A stretch of DNA of 64,000 bases from JAOAFZ01 sp964407325 (GTDB taxonomy: Bacteria > Patescibacteriota > Microgenomatia > UBA1406 > GWC2-37-13). Location of the stretch: the NCBI GenBank assembly GCA_964407325.1, contig CAYOVA010000003.1, forward strand, positions 1-64,000, in the 5' to 3' direction. This document shows positions 59,960 to 64,000 of the stretch, one piece after another; within the stretch, counting starts at the first letter, position 1, and each line of letters begins with the position of its first letter. The notes beneath the pieces are model-generated. The model did no database searches and was not told the DNA's origin. It saw only the letters and a list, made by a program, of their open reading frames with translations. The position numbers were made by a program, and so were the translations under genes.

Positions 59960-61582
59960 TTACCGATTAAGCGAAGGATTTTCGTATATCCAGAAGATTT
60001 CCTCTGTTCCAGAAGTAATTTTTTTTACTTTATCCAGCTGCGGGAATTTGTCATGTTTGTTAACGTAATCCAGCTCAGGCATTCCAATGACCGCTACTCG
60101 TTCACCTGGTTTCGGTTCATAAAAACGGAATACGAACTTGTCGAACTTTTCGACCTGTCCAAATCCGTATTCGTCTGGTTCTGATAACTGTGCCTGGCTT
60201 TGATATTTTGCGGGAGGGTACGCCAAATAGTTCAGCAGATAAATGTATGGTTGGCCATATTCTTTTGAAATGTAAAAGGTGTCAAAACGATCGTAATTCT
60301 CCTTGATATAAGCAGCCAGTTCTTTGTAGCCGCACTGCCAGGCTCTTCTTACTAGTGCTCTGTTAGGGTAATGGTTTAGGTAGAAATCCCAGCTGTAAAA
60401 TAGAAACGCTCCATGCAGTACTATAACTCCAACGACAGCAGACAAGAGAATATTTTTTTTCGGTTTAAATTGTTCTAATAGGGTTATTGCTCCATAGGAA
60501 GCCAGTATAAGAACAGGAATAAAAAGAAACATCGAACGGGTAATCGAAATGCCAGCCCAGGTTAATGCCGCAGCGGCAGGGCTTATAAGCAGCAGGAAAA
60601 TAAGAAGAAACCCGTATTTCTCTTTTTTTGCAAACAAAAAGTACAAGCCGACAAAAAACAACAGGTATTCAATAACAGTTATAGGCGCAAGTGACGGATA
60701 TCCAAAACGAGGGTTTTCATCACCATCTGCTATAAGAAACTGGGGAGAATAGTATTTTAGATCTTCTACAAAAACATCGCTTATACCCGGGAATGCTTTG
60801 TTGTAGAACAATCGATTACCTCCTTCTTGCCGTAACTCCTGGATTCGTTGTACATAGCCGGGAGTGTTGTAAAAAAGTAGTTGTTGTACCCGTGATGTGG
60901 GATTGAGGATATCGGTGAATGCGAATATCACTAATACGGCAAATAAGAGTCCGATAACGATTTTGCCCTGTTTTTGTTTCCAGAAAAAAAAGAAACTTGC
61001 GACAAAAAAGCCAGCTGCAAAGATGCGGCTAAAGTTATAGGTAAACAGTGCAAGTAGCATGGTGCCCAGAAACAGAACAAGCGAGGAAATTGTTACCTTT
61101 TTTGTGAGTTTTACAAAGAAAAGCGTTGACAGAGTAAGCAAAAAAATAGCAGGATAGACTTCGTGGACATGTCTTCCTGCAATATGCAAGCTAAGGGTTG
61201 TTGCGGTAAGTAAAGCGCTTAGTAAAGCAATAGAATTTTTTTTAAAGAGTTCTTTGGCAAGGAAAAAAACTGCAAGAGGCAGCAATGCAGAAATAATTGT
61301 ATTGGGAATTCGCGAAACTCCTTCGTCAAGTCCAAACATTCCTACAAATGGCGCTACAAGATAGACCATAACAGGCATTTTATCTTCACCAAACGCTTTA
61401 AATCGAAGAGGGAAAGAGGTTCCATATTCGTCCTTTCTCGTTGTAAAGATGGAGTAGGCATTGTAGGCGATTGAGGCCTCGTCAGAGTTGTAGCAGGGAG
61501 GTGCCATACCTGCTTTATAAAGGTTAAAGAAAAGCGATACAAGAATAATGCAACCGAGTAATACTTTTGTCTTTAGATCCAT
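59960..61582 (-). CDS. Polytopic glycosyltransferase (GT39/ArnT-like)
   Basis: 540 residues with 10-12 membrane helices. The first loop YNSDEASIAYNAYSIFTTRKDEYGTSFPLRFKAFGEDKMPVMVYLVAPF has the Asp-Glu pair and the layout of PMT_2/ArnT-type transferases, which take a sugar from a polyprenyl carrier. The C-terminal 150 residues are an external soluble domain. It is the last of four glycosyltransferase genes on this strand, 2 nt after the GT2 gene, and so probably completes or attaches a surface glycan. Confidence 0.8.
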   Translation of the reverse strand: MDLKTKVLLGCIILVSLFFNLYKAGMAPPCYNSDEASIAYNAYSIFTTRKDEYGTSFPLRFKAFGEDKMPVMVYLVAPFVGMFGLDEGVSRIPNTIISALLPLAVFFLAKELFKKNSIALLSALLTATTLSLHIAGRHVHEVYPAIFLLTLSTLFFVKLTKKVTISSLVLFLGTMLLALFTYNFSRIFAAGFFVASFFFFWKQKQGKIVIGLLFAVLVIFAFTDILNPTSRVQQLLFYNTPGYVQRIQELRQEGGNRLFYNKAFPGISDVFVEDLKYYSPQFLIADGDENPRFGYPSLAPITVIEYLLFFVGLYFLFAKKEKYGFLLIFLLLISPAAAALTWAGISITRSMFLFIPVLILASYGAITLLEQFKPKKNILLSAVVGVIVLHGAFLFYSWDFYLNHYPNRALVRRAWQCGYKELAAYIKENYDRFDTFYISKEYGQPYIYLLNYLAYPPAKYQSQAQLSEPDEYGFGQVEKFDKFVFRFYEPKPGERVAVIGMPELDYVNKHDKFPQLDKVKKITSGTEEIFWIYENPSLNR

Positions 61583-61584
61583 AG

Positions 61585-62481
61585 TTAGTGTAATTTTTCG
61601 AGAATTGCAGTATCAGAGACATTTGATTCCTGCGATTCTTTCACTGCTTTTGAATGGACAATTGCTGCAAAGGGAATAGCTTCCATAAGTGCAATTATAA
61701 ACGGGAATTCCCCGTGCAATAGCATTCTTAGTATGTTTAAAGGCAGAAAAAGAATATGGCTTAACAGCAGTTTCCCGTTGGTAATGTTTTTCCAGATAAA
61801 AAGAAGTTGATTTCGGTATGCTATCTTTTTTACTTCCTGTTTTCTAAAGTATGCTCCGATGGTAGATTCATGGTGATGTTCCACCTGGATTTCAGGTGCA
61901 AATAGTACTTCATAGCCTCTTTTCCAGGCACGATACGAAATATCAATATCCTCCCAGTAAAAAGGGGAAAATACTTCATCAAAGTAATGAAGTTCTTTCA
62001 TTTTATTTACATCAAACATGGCAGCTCCACCTTCTGCCCATGCGGTTATGCCGGGAAGCATATCAGGAGCTTGTGAATGGACAAACATTCCTTGAACCCA
62101 CTGAATGCGGTTCTTTCCCACAATCTCCCCATGTTGTTCTATCTGGGCAAACGATACGGCGAAGAGCTTTGGATTTTTCTGAAAGTAGGGTAGTGCGTTT
62201 TTGTATGAATTATCTTTTAACCGAACGTCTGAGTTAAGCAGAAGGATAAACTCACCTTTTGCAGCTTTAATTCCTGAATTTACAGCCCCGGCAAAGCCAA
62301 GGTTTTTTGCATTCTCAAGCAGATGAATACCCTGGAATTGTTTAAGCTGGGAAATAATCGATTGGGAAGGGTCATCATTAACGATAATTACCTCACATCC
62401 TTGCAGGAAAGGAAGGTTTACAGAGAGGTTTTCTACCAACTGGTCGGTTTTTTTGTACGCTGGAATAATAACGCTTATCAT
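61585..62481 (-). CDS. Glycosyltransferase family 2
   Basis: 298 residues. GT-A fold with MISVIIPAYKK, VIIVNDDPSQS, NLGFAGAVNSGIKAAKGEFILLLNSDVRL (the DxD-like NSD) and YFDEVFSPFYWEDIDISYRAWKRGYEVLFAP, typical of rhamnosyltransferase-like enzymes. The C-terminus has one hydrophobic stretch. It lies 1 nt after the GT4 gene. Confidence 0.92.
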   Translation of the reverse strand: MISVIIPAYKKTDQLVENLSVNLPFLQGCEVIIVNDDPSQSIISQLKQFQGIHLLENAKNLGFAGAVNSGIKAAKGEFILLLNSDVRLKDNSYKNALPYFQKNPKLFAVSFAQIEQHGEIVGKNRIQWVQGMFVHSQAPDMLPGITAWAEGGAAMFDVNKMKELHYFDEVFSPFYWEDIDISYRAWKRGYEVLFAPEIQVEHHHESTIGAYFRKQEVKKIAYRNQLLFIWKNITNGKLLLSHILFLPLNILRMLLHGEFPFIIALMEAIPFAAIVHSKAVKESQESNVSDTAILEKLH

Positions 62482-62482
62482 A

Positions 62483-63571
62483 TTACGTAAAAAGATTTAC
62501 AACTTGGTGTTTAAAGTGGTCATAGGAAAAACTGGTATTTACAAACTGTTGTGCTTTTCCTGCCACATTAGCAAGCTGACTGTCAGAGACTGAGTTCATT
62601 TTTTCAATTAGTTCATCTACTGAATTAAACAGAAACCCGTTTTCATCTTCGGTAATCAGTTCCTTCGGGCCTCCGGCATTAAAACAGAAAACACTACATC
62701 CGGCTGCCATTGCTTCCAGAGGAGTGATACCCAAATGTTCTACTTTTTCAGGTTCTATCTCTTCATCTACTCCGTATCCGGTAAAGTGCCAGTAATATCG
62801 GGCTTTCTTGTAGAGCGAAACTAGTTCAGTAAATGAAATATTTTTGCTGATTTCAATTGAGGAGTCGTTTCCTATTAACGAGCGTATTTTGTCCAGGTAC
62901 CCGATATCAGCAGGCAATACACTTCCTGCCAAGATAAGGCGATATTTGTGAAAAGTTGCATGTTCGCGTAGTTTGCGAAAGGCTTCTATCGCAATATCCT
63001 GGCGTTTGGAATGCAGATGTTCAAAAAACCTGCCCGTGATAAGGATAATCTCTTCCTTTTGGAGCGGTACATCTTTTAAATCGAGAAATTCCTGTGAAAC
63101 GTACGGGTACAAAACGGTTGACTCGATTCCCCATTTCTGCAGATGTTGCTGTGTAAACTTGGAATTCGTGATAAAAGAGTAGTTTATTGTTTTTAACCAG
63201 TTTATTGCTGTTTTGGCAAACAAGTGCGGGTTAGGTACCATGCAAAAGACATAATTCTTTTTTGCCGAGGAAAAAAAGTAGCTGCCGTCGGTTACATAAA
63301 TAAAAATATCAAAATCCTTCAGTAATGTAAGTTTCTGCATTAATCCACCATTTGCTGCAAAAATATTTTTTTCAAAATGAAGTTCCTTAAACGAAAGCGA
63401 AAGGCGCTCTTCAATTTGCGAACGTATAGAACTATCGTCCCAAAAAACATACGGTTCATAGTTCTTCTCCGTCTCAAGGACCTGAAGCACTGAGAGAATA
63501 TGCTTTTCCCCTCCACCAACGGAATCTAGGTATGGGTCATACAGTGCGATTTTTTTTCTTTTCATAGACAT
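62483..63571 (-). CDS. Glycosyltransferase family 4
   Basis: 362 residues (or 360 from the ATG at 63565). KIALYDPYLDSVGGGEKHILSVL at the N-terminus and EHLGITPLEAMAAGCSVFCFNAGGPKELI at the C-terminus are the two GT-B signatures, with VLYPYV and ITGRFFEHLHSKRQDIAIEAF at the domain border. The acceptor is unknown. The start overlaps the upstream gene by about 35 nt in another frame. Confidence 0.92.
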   Translation of the reverse strand: MSMKRKKIALYDPYLDSVGGGEKHILSVLQVLETEKNYEPYVFWDDSSIRSQIEERLSLSFKELHFEKNIFAANGGLMQKLTLLKDFDIFIYVTDGSYFFSSAKKNYVFCMVPNPHLFAKTAINWLKTINYSFITNSKFTQQHLQKWGIESTVLYPYVSQEFLDLKDVPLQKEEIILITGRFFEHLHSKRQDIAIEAFRKLREHATFHKYRLILAGSVLPADIGYLDKIRSLIGNDSSIEISKNISFTELVSLYKKARYYWHFTGYGVDEEIEPEKVEHLGITPLEAMAAGCSVFCFNAGGPKELITEDENGFLFNSVDELIEKMNSVSDSQLANVAGKAQQFVNTSFSYDHFKHQVVNLFT

Positions 63572-64000
63572 ACAGCCAGGTTATGGTTTTTGAAAAAGCC
63601 TGATATACCGACTCCAAAATACCAGTGCTTCCATCCATAAATCCGGTATTTTTAACAAATCTCCTAAAAAACTCCCCAGCAAACTTCCTAAAAAAGGTAG
63701 CGGTACTTGCAGGTCGTCCTGCGTTTGCTAATAGCTCAGATTCGATATCTTCGTAGATAATTGTTTTTTCAACCATTTTTTCGACATCTCCGTGGAAGTA
63801 ATGGAGAAACGGATTGTGAAAGTATCCCATCGAGCCTTCCAACACAGGGGTAGAATGGATCCTCGCCGGCCATTCCTTAAACGATGGTTTATAGATAAGT
63901 CGTATCTGGTAGTCTGGCCACCACCCACCATGCTTAAGCCATACTTTGCGGCCAAAAATATTCTTGCGAGGAATTTTAAAATGGGTAAACGCAGTATTGG
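63537..64000 (-). CDS. Glycosyltransferase family 2 (KdtX/WaaE-like), N-terminus cut by window edge
   Basis: The frame is open from the stop at 63537 to the window edge, about 154 codons, with no break. It holds HGGWWPDYQIRLIYK, WPARIHSTPVLEGSMGYFHNPFLHYFHGDVEKMVEKT, the C-terminal pattern of GT2 enzymes such as KdtX/WaaE. A short internal GTG at 63845 is not the real start. The catalytic N-terminal half is outside the window. It begins the visible glycan operon. Confidence 0.82.
   Translation of the reverse strand, partial: NTAFTHFKIPRKNIFGRKVWLKHGGWWPDYQIRLIYKPSFKEWPARIHSTPVLEGSMGYFHNPFLHYFHGDVEKMVEKTIIYEDIESELLANAGRPASTATFFRKFAGEFFRRFVKNTGFMDGSTGILESVYQAFSKTITWLYVYEKKKNRTV

Noticed and set aside
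63537..64000. Possible frameshift in the glycosyltransferase at the right edge
   Set aside because: Reading the minus strand by hand shows one open frame to the window end; the apparent short starts are internal codons.
1..64000. CRISPR arrays, IS elements, integrases, prophage genes, rRNA operons
   Set aside because: None seen: no regularly spaced repeats, no transposase motifs, no rRNA-like stretches on reading through the window.

Overview
The window reads as genome sequence from a Candidate Phyla Radiation (Patescibacteria) bacterium, probably of the Microgenomates type. This is inferred from gene content and protein style: an EF-G with a DSGKTTTSE P-loop, a PF18895-like type IV secretion pilin, many membrane-anchored secreted proteins with Thr-Pro linkers, VanZ, CAP and lamin-tail proteins, and compact genes with ATGA overlaps. 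UGA is used as a stop (many ATGA junctions, RF2 present), so the code is 11 and not the Gracilibacteria code. Most first genes of transcription units have a -10-like box ending 5-9 nt before the ATG and no Shine-Dalgarno, so leaderless transcription looks common. No gene-free stretch exceeds about 210 bases except the 100-N assembly gap.

Layout. 1-4839 (minus): envelope operon with a CHAP-like and an amidase_2 peptidoglycan hydrolase, two Big_5-type anchored proteins and one unknown. 4933-9657 (plus): a giant Clp ATPase with a four-unit repeat inserted in its second AAA domain, a small membrane protein and a VirB2/T4SS-pilin-like protein. 9664-12824: a promoter, short leader and terminator in front of a UMP kinase-methyltransferase fusion, then recF and another methyltransferase. 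12847-14685: a TfoX-N protein, tRNA-Ser(CGA), an AT-rich membrane gene directly after the tRNA, and ung. 14783-24062 (minus): a seven-gene copper island (response regulator, histidine kinase, HMA-TauE-cupredoxin protein, CopZ, CopA, DUF305, a second P1B ATPase with CPD instead of CPC). 24235-29474: membrane unknowns, GrpB-like, GIY-YIG, an acidic protein, a MutY-like and an Nth-like glycosylase both lacking the Fe-S cysteines, and an HD hydrolase. 29510-40670: mscS, then fusA, rpsG, rpsL, rpoC, rpoB on the minus strand. 40874-49808: glycosyltransferase, rmlA, small envelope proteins, CAP, VanZ, lamin-tail proteins, and ftsE-ftsX with a coiled-coil C39-like hydrolase. 49887-51046: prfB, split by a scaffold gap that looks artefactual. 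51080-54281: a polymorphic toxin-immunity pair. 54427-59893: PilM-like/LytR_C protein, dnaG, rpoD, CPBP protease, a small GC-rich membrane gene. 59960-64000 (minus): four glycosyltransferase genes.

Best candidates for something new: (1) a membrane-anchored polymorphic toxin with an RNase A-like CdiA-CT-type C-terminus and a CdiI-like immunity gene one base downstream, in a putative episymbiont; (2) the Clp ATPase whose ClpP-docking position is replaced by about 300 residues containing four copies of an unrecognised ~50-residue repeat, encoded beside a T4SS-type pilin and cell-wall hydrolases; (3) an 18-codon leader plus intrinsic terminator preceding the UMP kinase-methyltransferase fusion.
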